This document shows, one piece after another, positions 38,835 through 47,335 of a stretch of DNA of 64,000 nucleotides; position 1 is the stretch's first letter, and each line of letters starts with the position of its first letter. The notes beneath the pieces were generated by a model, which saw only the letters and a list, made by a program, of their open reading frames with translations, had not been told where the DNA came from and ran no database searches. The DNA is from Streptomonospora alba (GTDB lineage Bacteria > Actinomycetota > Actinomycetes > Streptosporangiales > Streptosporangiaceae): NCBI RefSeq assembly GCF_000826685.1, contig NZ_JROO01000003.1:1-64000 (forward strand). Direction: 5' to 3'. The translations under genes were made by a program, and so were the position numbers.

Positions 38835-39998
38835 GTGCCGGACAACCTCGCCGACCTGCAGCGCGAGATCGCCGAACTGGGCGACCGCGTGGCGGCGCTG
38901 CGCAGCACGCACACCATGTATCCGGACGACTCCGCCGAGACCGCCGATGCGGCGCTGGCCGAGCTGGGGTTCGCACAGCACCTGCTGCAGGACTGCGGGC
39001 AGCGGCTGGCCACGGCGGAGTCGGCCTCGGCGCCGCGCCGGTCCAACGGCGACGACGAGCGCTCGGTGCTGCGCGCGGTGTTCAGCCAGCTGAGCGTGCC
39101 GGCGGTGCTGCTCGACCACGAGGGCTACATCCGGCGTATCAACGCGATCGGCGCCGACCGGCTGGGCAGCTCTCCGGGCTACCTCTCCGGCAAGCCGTTC
39201 GCCAACTTCGTGGACCTGCGCCGCCGGGCGGCGATGCGCTCGCGTCTGGCCGCGGTGCTGCGCAGCGGGGATCCGGCGTCCTTCGACTCGCGGCTGGCCC
39301 AGCGCGGGTGGGCCGAGGACGTGCACATGACGCTGACCCGGCTGGACGTTCCCACCGAGGCCGCGCCACTGGTCCTCGTCGTGCTCTCGCCACCGCCGAC
39401 CGGCGGGGACGAGGGCCCCGCGCCGCTGGAGCCGGAGGTCGAGGACCAGGTGGTAGTGCTGGCGGCACGCCGGCTGGATGTGCTGACGCGGATGACGCGG
39501 CTGCTGCTGGCCAGCGCGGGCCCGGGCGGCGCGGGCCGCCCCCTGGCGCTGGACGACGCGGCGGCGCTGCTCGCCGACTCCTACGCCGACTGGGTGATCG
39601 TCGACGTGTGCGACCTGCCCGACAGCGCCGAGCAGGCCCGCCGCGCGGTCGTGTCCGGCCCTTCGAGCGAGGAGCGGCCGCGGGAGCTGGTGCGCGCACT
39701 CGACCCGTTGGGCTCGGAGATCCCCCGCGAGGTGCTGAAGCGCGGAAAGTCGGTGCTCAACCAGCTCATCGAGGACGAGACTGCGCTGGGACAGGCCGAG
39801 GGCGGCGCCCCGGTGCTCAGCGCCCTGGGCGCCGGATCGCTGATGTGCGTCCCGCTCAAGGGCAGCCGCGGCGTACGCGGGGCCCTCACGCTGATCCGCC
39901 GCAGCAACCGCGGCAGCTTCCGCCTGGCCGACCTGGGATTGATCGAGGAGATCGGCGAGCACATCGGACTGGCGCTCCCGCCCCGCTCGGCGGAGTGA
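38835..39998 (+). CDS. PAS and GAF domain sensory protein
   Basis: A 387-residue protein. An N-terminal helical segment (DLQREIAELGDRVAALRSTH) leads to a PAS domain (about residues 78-185, with VPAVLLDHEGYIRRINAIGA) and a GAF domain (about 215-385, ending GSRGVRGALTLIRRSNRG). No output domain is visible, so it may work as a sensory subunit for other proteins. The start is GTG 38835. It is divergent from the ANTAR gene, with 182 bases between. Confidence 0.8.
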   Translation: MPDNLADLQREIAELGDRVAALRSTHTMYPDDSAETADAALAELGFAQHLLQDCGQRLATAESASAPRRSNGDDERSVLRAVFSQLSVPAVLLDHEGYIRRINAIGADRLGSSPGYLSGKPFANFVDLRRRAAMRSRLAAVLRSGDPASFDSRLAQRGWAEDVHMTLTRLDVPTEAAPLVLVVLSPPPTGGDEGPAPLEPEVEDQVVVLAARRLDVLTRMTRLLLASAGPGGAGRPLALDDAAALLADSYADWVIVDVCDLPDSAEQARRAVVSGPSSEERPRELVRALDPLGSEIPREVLKRGKSVLNQLIEDETALGQAEGGAPVLSALGAGSLMCVPLKGSRGVRGALTLIRRSNRGSFRLADLGLIEEIGEHIGLALPPRSAE

Positions 39999-40055
39999 CC
40001 GCAAGCGGGGCGACACAGCGCCGCCCTCGACGGGAAGCGAGCCGGGCCGCTCGCC

Positions 40056-40088
40056 GGGTGGGCCGCGCCCCGTCGCCGCGGCCCACCC
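40056..40088. terminator. Bidirectional terminator hairpin
   Basis: A perfect 12-bp stem (40056-40067 with 40077-40088) and a 9-base loop, between the convergent PAS-GAF and oxidoreductase genes. Confidence 0.65.
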
Positions 40089-40121
40089 CCTGGCGGACCG
40101 CGGCGCGAAGCGCCTGCGTGC

Positions 40122-41135
40122 TCACAGGCGGACGATCATCTTGCCCGTGTTCTCCCCGCGCATCATGGCGAGGAACGCGTCGGCGGCGTTCTCGATGCCG
40201 TCGGCGAAGGTCTCATCGGCCCGGATCGACCCGTCGGCCAGCCAGGTGCCGACGTCCTCAAGGAACGCGGGCATGCGCTTCATGTGGTCGCCGACGAGGA
40301 AGCCCTGCATCATCACGCGGCGCGCGATGGTCTGGAACATGTCGCGCGGGCCGGGAGCCGGCTCGGTGGCGTTGTACTGGGAGATCATCCCGCACAGGGC
40401 CATGCGCCCGTGCTTGCGCATGTTGTGCAGGGCGGCTTCGAGGTGCTCACCGCCGACGTTGTCGAAGTAGACGTCGACGCCCTCAGGGGCGAGCTCGGCC
40501 AGCCGCTCGGCGACGGGGCCGTCGTGGTAGTCGAAGGCCGCGTCGAATCCGAGGTCGTCGCGCACGTACTCCACCTTGGCCCTGCTGCCGGCGCTGCCGA
40601 TCACCCTGCCGGCGCCCCGCAGCTTGGCCATCTGGCCGACGGCGCTGCCGACGGCGCCCGCCGCGCCCGAGACGAACACGGTCTCGCCGGGGGCCATCCG
40701 GGCGACGTCGAAGAGCCCCACCCACGCGGTGAGCCCGGTCATCCCCGCGATGCCCAGATAGGCGGTCACGGAGGGCACGAGGTCGGGATCGAGGACCCGC
40801 GCCTCGGCCGCGGGGATCGTGGCGTACTCGCGCCACCCCCGGTTGTGCAGCACGAGGTTCCCCTCGGCGACGCCGTCGGCGCGCGACGCCGCGACCTCGC
40901 CCAGCGCGGCACCCTCCATCGGCCGGTTCAGCGCGAACGGCGGGACGTAGGACTCCACGTCGTTCATGCGGCCGCGCATGTAGGGGTCGACGGAGATGTA
41001 GCGGTTGCGCACCAGGAGCTCGCCGTCCGCCGGCTCGGCCACGGGCTCGTCGACGATCCGGAAGTGCTCCGGGACCGGCTCGCCTTGCGGGCGCGAGACC
41101 AGGTGGACGGCGCGGCCCGTTGCCGGTGTGGTCAC
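40122..41135 (-). CDS. NADP-dependent MDR oxidoreductase (leukotriene B4 dehydrogenase-like)
   Basis: A 337-residue zinc-free medium-chain reductase. The N-terminal domain includes VRNRYISVDPYMRGRM, a mark of the alkenal/curcumin reductase group, and the cofactor loop is VSGAAGAVGSAVGQMAKLRG. FDAAFDYHDG and YFDNVGGEHLEAALHNMR follow, as in this subfamily. It likely reduces C=C bonds of enones with NADPH. The GTG has GGAGGGG six bases upstream. Confidence 0.92.
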   Translation of the reverse strand: MTTPATGRAVHLVSRPQGEPVPEHFRIVDEPVAEPADGELLVRNRYISVDPYMRGRMNDVESYVPPFALNRPMEGAALGEVAASRADGVAEGNLVLHNRGWREYATIPAAEARVLDPDLVPSVTAYLGIAGMTGLTAWVGLFDVARMAPGETVFVSGAAGAVGSAVGQMAKLRGAGRVIGSAGSRAKVEYVRDDLGFDAAFDYHDGPVAERLAELAPEGVDVYFDNVGGEHLEAALHNMRKHGRMALCGMISQYNATEPAPGPRDMFQTIARRVMMQGFLVGDHMKRMPAFLEDVGTWLADGSIRADETFADGIENAADAFLAMMRGENTGKMIVRL

Positions 41136-41308
41136 TGATACCCCTCCTCGACGCTGTCGACCGGCCGCCTATCCGCGGCCCGGGACAGCCTAACCATGCA
41201 GGCGGCCGAGATCGGTCGTTGAGACGGCCCGGAGCGTCGCATAGGTTGACCGCAGGCGGGCCGAGTGCTCGCCTACCGCATGTGCGACGTCACGAAAGGC
41301 CGTCGGCA

Positions 41309-42325
41309 ATGGAGTACGCACCGCTGGGCCGCACCGGCGTCAGGGTCAGCCCGCTCACTCTCGGCGCCATGAACTTCGGCTCCTGGGGCAACAGCGACCA
41401 CGACGACTCCGTGCGCATCATCCATCGGGCGCTGGACGCCGGGATCAACGTCATCGACACCGCCGACGTGTACTCGGCGGGCGAATCCGAGGAGATCGTC
41501 GGCAAGGCCCTCGCCGGGCGCCGAGACGACGTCGTCCTCGCCACCAAGGCCCACGCGCCGATGGGAACGGACCCCAACATGCGGGGCAACTCCCGGCGCT
41601 GGCTGGTGCGTGAGGTCGAGAACAGCCTGCGCAGGCTGAACACCGACCACATCGACCTGTACCAGATCCACCGGCCCGACCCCGACTGCGACGTGGACGA
41701 GACGCTGGGCGCGCTCACCGACCTCGTGCGCGCCGGCAAGATCCGCTACGCCGGGTGCTCCACATTCCCGGCGCACCAGATCGTCGAGTCGCACTGGGTG
41801 GCCGAGCGGCGCGGCCGCGAACGCTTCGTCACCGAGCAGCCGCCCTACTCCATCCTGGCGCGCGGCATCGAGACCGATGTGCTGCCCGTGGCGCGCAGGT
41901 ACGGCATGGGTGTGCTGCCGTGGAGCCCGCTCGCGGGCGGATGGCTCTCCGGCAAGTACCGCAGGGGCGCCCAGGTGGACAGTCCGCGGATGGCCCGGAT
42001 GCCCGACCGCTACGACCCCTCCAAGCCGCAGAACGAGGCCAAGCTGGAGGCGGTCGAGCAGCTGGTGAGCCTGGCCGAGGACAACGGTCTTACGCTGATC
42101 GAACTCGCGCTGGCCTTCGTTCTGGAGCATCCCGCCGTCAGCTCGGCGATCATCGGACCGCGGACCATGGAGCAGCTGGAATCGCAGTTGGGCGCCGGGG
42201 AGGTCCGGCTGTCGGCCGAGACGCTCGACCGCATCGACGAGATCGTCCCGCCGGGCGCCAACCTCAATCCGGCCGACGCGGGGTGGAGCCCGCCGGAATT
42301 GCAGGCCGCCGCGCGGCGCCGCTGA
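41309..42325 (+). CDS. Aldo/keto reductase
   Basis: A 338-residue TIM-barrel reductase. The catalytic Asp-Tyr-Lys-His set is visible: DTADVYSAGE (Asp and Tyr), LATKAH (Lys) and YQIHRPDPD (His). The start MEYAPLGRTGVRVSPLTLG is typical for the family. The NADP phosphate-binding end is IIGPRTMEQLESQL. The ATG 41309 has AAAGG nine bases upstream. Substrate not known. Confidence 0.93.
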   Translation: MEYAPLGRTGVRVSPLTLGAMNFGSWGNSDHDDSVRIIHRALDAGINVIDTADVYSAGESEEIVGKALAGRRDDVVLATKAHAPMGTDPNMRGNSRRWLVREVENSLRRLNTDHIDLYQIHRPDPDCDVDETLGALTDLVRAGKIRYAGCSTFPAHQIVESHWVAERRGRERFVTEQPPYSILARGIETDVLPVARRYGMGVLPWSPLAGGWLSGKYRRGAQVDSPRMARMPDRYDPSKPQNEAKLEAVEQLVSLAEDNGLTLIELALAFVLEHPAVSSAIIGPRTMEQLESQLGAGEVRLSAETLDRIDEIVPPGANLNPADAGWSPPELQAAARRR

Positions 42326-42346
42326 GGCGGCCCGCGTACCGCGGAG

Positions 42347-42352
42347 TACAAT
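42347..42352 (+). promoter_or_regulatory. Possible -10 box ahead of the second aldo/keto reductase
   Basis: TACAAT, a near-consensus -10, 22 bases past the first reductase stop, gives a 150-base leader. No -35 hexamer was seen. Confidence 0.25.
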
Positions 42353-42512
42353 CCCAGCTCGGCCGCCGTCGACCCGCCGCACCCTTCGCCCTCGGACGGC
42401 GCGGCTGCGCACCGCGCTTCCGGGCACCCACCGGCGGCGGAGCGCGCCGACACCCGCAGGGCCGGGGCCGGGCCGGTCGGCGGGCGGCGAGCCACCACGA
42501 GAGGAACACGTT

Positions 42513-43382
42513 TTGACCCAGTCTACCGCGCGGCCCGCCGCGGCCGCGGGCACGTTCGACGTCGGCGGCGAGCTCACCGTCAACCGCCTGGGGTACGGGG
42601 CGATGCAGCTCACGGGGCCGGGGATCTGGGGCGACCCCTCGGATCCCGCCGAGGCCGTGCGCGTGCTGCGGCGCGCCGTCGAGCTCGGCGTCACGCTGAT
42701 CGACACGGCCGACGCCTACGGGCCCTTCGTCAGCGAGGACCTCATCGCCCAGGCGCTGCGGCCCTACTCCGACGAACTCCTGATCGCCACCAAGGGCGGG
42801 CTGACCCGCCACGGCCCCGACATCTGGCTGCCGGTGGGCCGCCCCGAGTACCTGCGTCAGTGCGTGGAGATGAGTCTTCGCCGCTTGGGTCTGGAGCGCA
42901 TCGGGCTCTATCAGCTGCACCGCATCGACCCGCAGGTGCCGCTGGAGGACCAGGTGGGCGTGCTCGACGAGATGCGGCGGGAGGGCAAGATCGCCCACAT
43001 CGGCCTGTCGGAGGTCGGCGTGGCCCAGATCGAGGCGGCCCAAGCCGTCACCTCGATCGCCACGGTGCAGAACCTCTACAACCTCACCAACCGGGCCTCC
43101 CAGGACGTGCTGGACTACTGCGAACGCCACGGCCTCGGCTTCATCCCGTGGTTCCCGCTGGCGACGGGCGAGCTGGCACAGCCCGGCGGCGTGCTGGCCG
43201 CGGCGGCGGCCGAGCACGGGAGCTCGCCGGCCCAGCTCGCGCTGGCCTGGCTGCTGCACCGCTCGCCGGCGGCGCTGCCCATCCCGGGCACCTCCTCGAC
43301 CGGGCATCTGGAGGAGAATCTCGACGCGGCACGGATCAGCCTCTCCGACGCGGAGGTCGACCGGCTCACGGCCCTGGCCTGA
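42513..43382 (+). CDS. Aldo/keto reductase
   Basis: A 289-residue reductase of a different subgroup from the one before it. It has DTADAYGPFVSED (Asp and Tyr), IATKGG (Lys), YQLHRIDP (His) and the C-terminal IPGTSSTGHLEENLDAARI. The TTG start at 42513 has GAGAGGA seven bases upstream. About 190 bases separate the two, so they may or may not share a transcript. Confidence 0.92.
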   Translation: MTQSTARPAAAAGTFDVGGELTVNRLGYGAMQLTGPGIWGDPSDPAEAVRVLRRAVELGVTLIDTADAYGPFVSEDLIAQALRPYSDELLIATKGGLTRHGPDIWLPVGRPEYLRQCVEMSLRRLGLERIGLYQLHRIDPQVPLEDQVGVLDEMRREGKIAHIGLSEVGVAQIEAAQAVTSIATVQNLYNLTNRASQDVLDYCERHGLGFIPWFPLATGELAQPGGVLAAAAAEHGSSPAQLALAWLLHRSPAALPIPGTSSTGHLEENLDAARISLSDAEVDRLTALA

Positions 43383-43516
43383 CCCCTCCGGAGCTTCACC
43401 GCTCAACCGCCCGGCCGGCGGCGGCGCCCGCAGTGCGCCGCCGCCGGCCGGGTTTCGTGTTTCTCGGAGGCGCCAAGCCGCGGGATGTGACCCCCTTTAC
43501 ACCGCGAGGGCGACGG

Positions 43517-43552
43517 TTTAACTTAACTCTTGAGTAACTTACCCCCCAGTAA
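43517..43552. promoter_or_regulatory. AT-rich repeat element upstream of the secreted hydrolase
   Basis: A 36-base AT-rich island in GC-rich DNA. AACTTA occurs at 43520-43525 and 43536-43541 (16-base period), and ACTC-TT-GAGT (43526-43535) is an inverted repeat between them. A likely operator or promoter for the hydrolase, 108-143 bases from its ATG. Confidence 0.5.
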
Positions 43553-43659
43553 ATGCGCGGCCGAGCGGTAGGCGCGACCATCGCCGCACACACGGACCGA
43601 GACCGCCCCCGATCCCCCGCCCCCTCCGGCCCTCGCCGGACGACGCGTCCGAGGTCAGC

Positions 43660-45267
43660 ATGCACACAACGCGCACACTGCTGGCGAGCGCACTCGCCTC
43701 GATACTCTTCGTGTTCATATTCGCACCGCCCGCATCGGCTACGACGCCGGGTACCGGCGCCCAGGTCTCCTACGAGACCGTTCCGGGCCACGGCGGTATC
43801 GACCTCAAGGCCATGGTCATCACCCCCACCGGCTATGACGGCCCCCGGCCGCTGCTGGTCATGCCCGCCGCCTGGTCCACCAGCAACCTGCTCTACGTGG
43901 GCGCCGCAAAGCGCCTGGCCTACGAGTCGGGCTATCAGGTCATCAGCTATACCTCCCGCGGGTTCTGGGACTCCGGCGGCGAGGTCGAGGTCGCCGGCCC
44001 CCAGGACGTCGCCGACGCCCGCGCGGTCATCGACTGGGGCCTGCGCGAGACCGATGCCGACTCCGAGCGCATCGGCATGGCCGGCATCTCCTACGGCGCC
44101 GGGATCAGCCTGCTCACCGCCGCCGAGGACGACCGTGTCAAGGCCGTGGGTGCACTGAGCGGCTGGAGCGACCTGGCCGGCTCCATCTACGCCAACGAGA
44201 CCATCAGCTTCCAGGCCGTGGAACTGCTGCTCACCTCCGCCCGCCTCACCGGGCGGCCCGGCGACGCGCTGCAGGAGATGGAGTCCGAATACCGCAAGGG
44301 CAACGTCCAGCCCGCGCTGGAACTGGCCCCTGAGCGGTCGGTCTCCACCAAGATGGACGCCCTCAACGCCAACGGGCCGGCTGTCATGATCGGCCACGCC
44401 TGGAACGACGGCATCTTCCCGGCCGGCCAGTTCACCGACTTCTACGGTGCCTACACCGGGCCCAAGCGGCTGATGCTCTCCGCCGGCGACCACGCCACGC
44501 CCGAGGCGTTCGGCGCGTTCGGACTGCCCAACGAGACCTGGGAGTCGCTGACCCGCTGGTTCGACCACCATCTGCGCGGCGCCGACAACGGCATCGACGC
44601 CGAGGACCCGGTGCGGGTCAAGCCCAACAACGGCGGCGAGTGGGCCTCCTACCCCGATTGGGAGTCGGTGACCGAGCAGCGGACCACGCTGCATCTGGGC
44701 GAGCCCGAACGGTCCTGGAGCAACTGGCAGTACACCGGCGGCCTGGAGGAGGAGCCGCGCACCGGCTGGGACTACGGCGTGCGCGCCGGCGTCGGCACCA
44801 CCGCCGAAAGCGGAACGCTGCTGCTCAGCGGCGCCCTGCAGCAGTTCGCCCGGATCCCCACCGGCGTGTCGCTGCCGCTGGTGGACCGCCGCCGCGCCGG
44901 GGTGTGGACCGGCGAGGCCCATCCCGACGGCGTGCGGATCAGCGGAACGCCGCAGGCGGAAGTCACCGTGACACCCACGGACAGCGAGCAGTCCCTGTAC
45001 GTCTACCTCTACGACGTCGACCGGCACGGCACCGGCTCGCTGGTCACGCACAAGCCCTACACGCTGCGGGACGCCGAGCCGGGGCAGCCCGTGGACCTGG
45101 ACGTCGCGCTGGAGCCGGTGGTGTGGGAGGTCCCGTCCGGACACCGCCTGGCGCTGGTGGTCGACACCCGCGACGCCCGCTACACCGACGAGTCCGACAT
45201 CGGCGAACGTGTCGCCTTCGGCTCGCCGGAGTCCGACCCCGCCGCACTGACGGTGCCCACCGCCTGA
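43660..45267 (+). CDS. Secreted CocE/NonD-family hydrolase (Xaa-Pro peptidase-like)
   Basis: A 535-residue exported alpha/beta hydrolase. A Sec signal peptide (about 1-26, ending PPASA) precedes the domain. The nucleophile serine is in GMAGISYGAGISLL (GxSxG), a candidate acid is in IGHAWNDGIFPA and the histidine is in SAGDHATPE. A C-terminal beta-sandwich (about 385-530, with VSLPLVDRRRAGVWTGEA) fits the S15/CocE architecture. It would cleave esters, amides or proline peptides outside the cell. The ATG has GAGG five bases upstream. Single gene with an AT-rich element upstream. Confidence 0.88.
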   Translation: MHTTRTLLASALASILFVFIFAPPASATTPGTGAQVSYETVPGHGGIDLKAMVITPTGYDGPRPLLVMPAAWSTSNLLYVGAAKRLAYESGYQVISYTSRGFWDSGGEVEVAGPQDVADARAVIDWGLRETDADSERIGMAGISYGAGISLLTAAEDDRVKAVGALSGWSDLAGSIYANETISFQAVELLLTSARLTGRPGDALQEMESEYRKGNVQPALELAPERSVSTKMDALNANGPAVMIGHAWNDGIFPAGQFTDFYGAYTGPKRLMLSAGDHATPEAFGAFGLPNETWESLTRWFDHHLRGADNGIDAEDPVRVKPNNGGEWASYPDWESVTEQRTTLHLGEPERSWSNWQYTGGLEEEPRTGWDYGVRAGVGTTAESGTLLLSGALQQFARIPTGVSLPLVDRRRAGVWTGEAHPDGVRISGTPQAEVTVTPTDSEQSLYVYLYDVDRHGTGSLVTHKPYTLRDAEPGQPVDLDVALEPVVWEVPSGHRLALVVDTRDARYTDESDIGERVAFGSPESDPAALTVPTA

Positions 45268-45310
45268 GGAGGGCCGCCCGCGGCGCGCGTCCGCCGATCC
45301 CGCGGCGAAA

Positions 45311-45341
45311 GCGGGGGCGCCGGCCGAGCCGGCGCCCCCGC
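45311..45341. terminator. Bidirectional terminator hairpin
   Basis: A perfect 14-bp stem (45311-45324 with 45328-45341) on a CGA loop, between convergent genes. TTT follows on the minus strand. Confidence 0.75.
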
Positions 45342-45380
45342 CCCTGCGCTGTTCGGGCGGCCACCGCCGCGCCGGATGCC

Positions 45381-46139
45381 TCAGGAGCGCCGCATGAAGT
45401 AGAACATCAGCCCGAACATCGCCAAGCCGACGATCACCAGCAGGCCGCCGGCCACGGCTCCGCCGATCAGCAGGGCCTGCGGCGGGCCGTCGTCCCCGGC
45501 CGCTACGGGCTGCTCGGAGGCGCCGCCGTCGGTGTCGCCCCCGCCGTCGTCCCCGGGGGTCTCCGTCACGGCGGGCTCGCCGGTGACGTCGACGGTGGCC
45601 AGCGCATCGGTGCTGCTGTCGGGCGAGCAGATGGTGGTCGAGGGGCCGGCGCTCTGGTCGACGTCGATGGTGATGTCCCCCGGGGACAGCGTGACCTCGC
45701 CGGGCATGCTCGGTGTGAACGTGCCGCTCAGCGACGACTCGTCGAAGGTCTCCTCGTTGTTGCCGCCGAATCCGCCCTCGGCCTCGGTGGAGGCGGAGGC
45801 GCTCGACGACGGCGCGGCCTCGCCCGCCAGCGCGACCTCGGCCGTGAGGGTGCCCGAGGTGATCTCGCCGCCGTCGGTGTAGGAGAAGTACTTGAAGTCG
45901 TCCGGTTCCACCTGGAACTCGATCTCCTGGCCGACCTCGCCCTCGGAGGGAGCGGCGACGTAGACCTCGATGTCCAACGACTCCGACAGGTCGCCGACCT
46001 GGTCGTCGCAGGTGTAGCTGTAGGTGCCCGAGGCGCCCTGCGGGCTGTCCGCCCACGCGGGCGTCGCGATGAGCGAGGCTCCCAGGCCCAGGCAGACGGC
46101 GGCGAGGCCGGAGACTGTGCGGGACGTCGTACGGGACAC
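45381..46139 (-). CDS. Exported, membrane-anchored protein of unknown function
   Basis: A 252-residue protein with a signal peptide (about 1-30, ending TPAWA), a beta-rich outer domain with two cysteines (in YSYTCDDQVG and STTICSPDSS), an acidic glycine-rich stalk (ETPGDDGGGDTDGGAS) and a C-terminal membrane helix (about 222-247) with FMRRS. The two cysteines likely pair. The fold is reminiscent of DUF6801-type domains, but I cannot be sure. The GTG 46139 has GGAG eight bases upstream; a TTG at 46172 is in frame. A -10-like TAGGAT lies at 46332-46337. Confidence 0.7.
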   Translation of the reverse strand: MSRTTSRTVSGLAAVCLGLGASLIATPAWADSPQGASGTYSYTCDDQVGDLSESLDIEVYVAAPSEGEVGQEIEFQVEPDDFKYFSYTDGGEITSGTLTAEVALAGEAAPSSSASASTEAEGGFGGNNEETFDESSLSGTFTPSMPGEVTLSPGDITIDVDQSAGPSTTICSPDSSTDALATVDVTGEPAVTETPGDDGGGDTDGGASEQPVAAGDDGPPQALLIGGAVAGGLLVIVGLAMFGLMFYFMRRS

Positions 46140-46679
46140 GGTCGTCGCTCCAAAGAGTCCGAGGGAAGGCAACTTCGTTTACGCGCCGCACCACGTGCAG
46201 CGACTCGATCCAGCAGGAACCGAGCGGTCCTGGCCGTGGCGGCGAAGCATGCGGCGTATGACGGGAGGATCGGGTCAGGCTACACCGGGTCGCACGACGG
46301 GCCCGAGACGCCGTGCAGTGCACGAATAGGCATCCTAGAAGGATCTATGCCCCGATCCGGGACGATTCGCCCTTCGTTACACACACGAGACCGCGGGCCC
46401 ACGGCGTTCCGCGCCGCCGCGAGGGCGGAACCGCCCGATCTTCACTGGTTCAGACGCCGCCGGGTCGGAGCCGGTTCCAGCGCTTGGCCACGGACCGGCC
46501 CGGATCGCACGGGCACGGGCGGGCAGGAGCGCCACCACGCCTCGTAGGTGAAAGCGGCGGTGGGAGGCGGTCGGGTGCGGCGGCCCCAGGGGGTGGAGGC
46601 GCCGGCGGACGGGACGGACGCGGGGCGCGCTCGACCGCGGCACGGCGGGCGGCCGGATCCGGCCGCGCGCCGGTGGCCG
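46140..46679. other. Intergenic region upstream of the exported protein
   Basis: 540 bases. TAGGAT on the minus strand (46332-46337) is a plausible -10 for the exported protein. The rest is GC-rich with no credible gene. The right part lies downstream of the response regulator. Confidence 0.45.
46332..46337 (-). promoter_or_regulatory. Possible -10 box of the exported protein gene
   Basis: Minus strand TAGGAT, within ATCCT-AGA-AGGAT. Start point about 185 bases before the GTG. No clear -35. Confidence 0.3.
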
Positions 46680-47318
46680 CTACTCCGGGCCGCGTATCGC
46701 GTCGACCAGAGTGGTCAGCTGCGCCACCGACCTGTCGAGATCGCGGACCGCCTCGATCGTGCTCGGATCGCTGTCGTGCTCGTCGGTGACGACCTTCTCG
46801 CGCAGCGACTCCAGGTTGGCGTTGATGTCGGCGACCCGGCGGGAGAGCTGGTCGGCGACCGGCGCCGCCGACTCGCCGGTCTGGGTGGAGAGGTCGCGCT
46901 GCAGCATCTGCGACTGCGTGCGCAAGCGCTGCTTCATCTGGTGCAGCTCGACGAAGACCTCGACCTTGGAGCGCAGCACCCACGGGTCGAACGGCTTGGT
47001 CAGGTAGTCGATCGCCCGGGACGCGTACCCGCGGAAGACCCGGTGCCGGTCGATGCCGGCACCGGTGAGGAAGATGATGGGCACCTCTTTGGTCTTCTCG
47101 CGCTGCTTGATGTGGGAAGCGGTCTCGAAGCCGTCCATGCCCGGCATCACGACATCGAGCAGGATGACCGCGAACTCGTCCTCGAGGAGCGCTTTCAAGG
47201 CCGCCTCGCCCGAATTCGCGCGCACCAGGTTCTGGTCCAGGGAGGTGAGGATGGCCTCCAGGGCCGTGAGGTTCTCGTCGCGGTCGTCAACGAGGAGGAT
47301 GTTGGCCTTCTGCGGCAC
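46680..47318 (-). CDS. Response regulator, OsaB-like
   Basis: A 212-residue protein with an N-terminal receiver domain (residues about 5-125): acidic pair in LLVDDRDEN, the phosphoacceptor aspartate in ILLDVVMPGMDG and the lysine in YLTKPFDPW. The C-terminal part (about 130-205) is helical, coiled-coil-like, and has no DNA-binding domain. This plan and the pairing with a poly-HAMP hybrid kinase recall OsaB of Streptomyces coelicolor. The GTG start at 47318 has GGAG eight bases upstream and lies 17 bases past the kinase stop, so the genes are co-transcribed. Confidence 0.9.
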   Translation of the reverse strand: MPQKANILLVDDRDENLTALEAILTSLDQNLVRANSGEAALKALLEDEFAVILLDVVMPGMDGFETASHIKQREKTKEVPIIFLTGAGIDRHRVFRGYASRAIDYLTKPFDPWVLRSKVEVFVELHQMKQRLRTQSQMLQRDLSTQTGESAAPVADQLSRRVADINANLESLREKVVTDEHDSDPSTIEAVRDLDRSVAQLTTLVDAIRGPE

Positions 47319-47335
47319 GTCTGCTGCTCCTGCTC

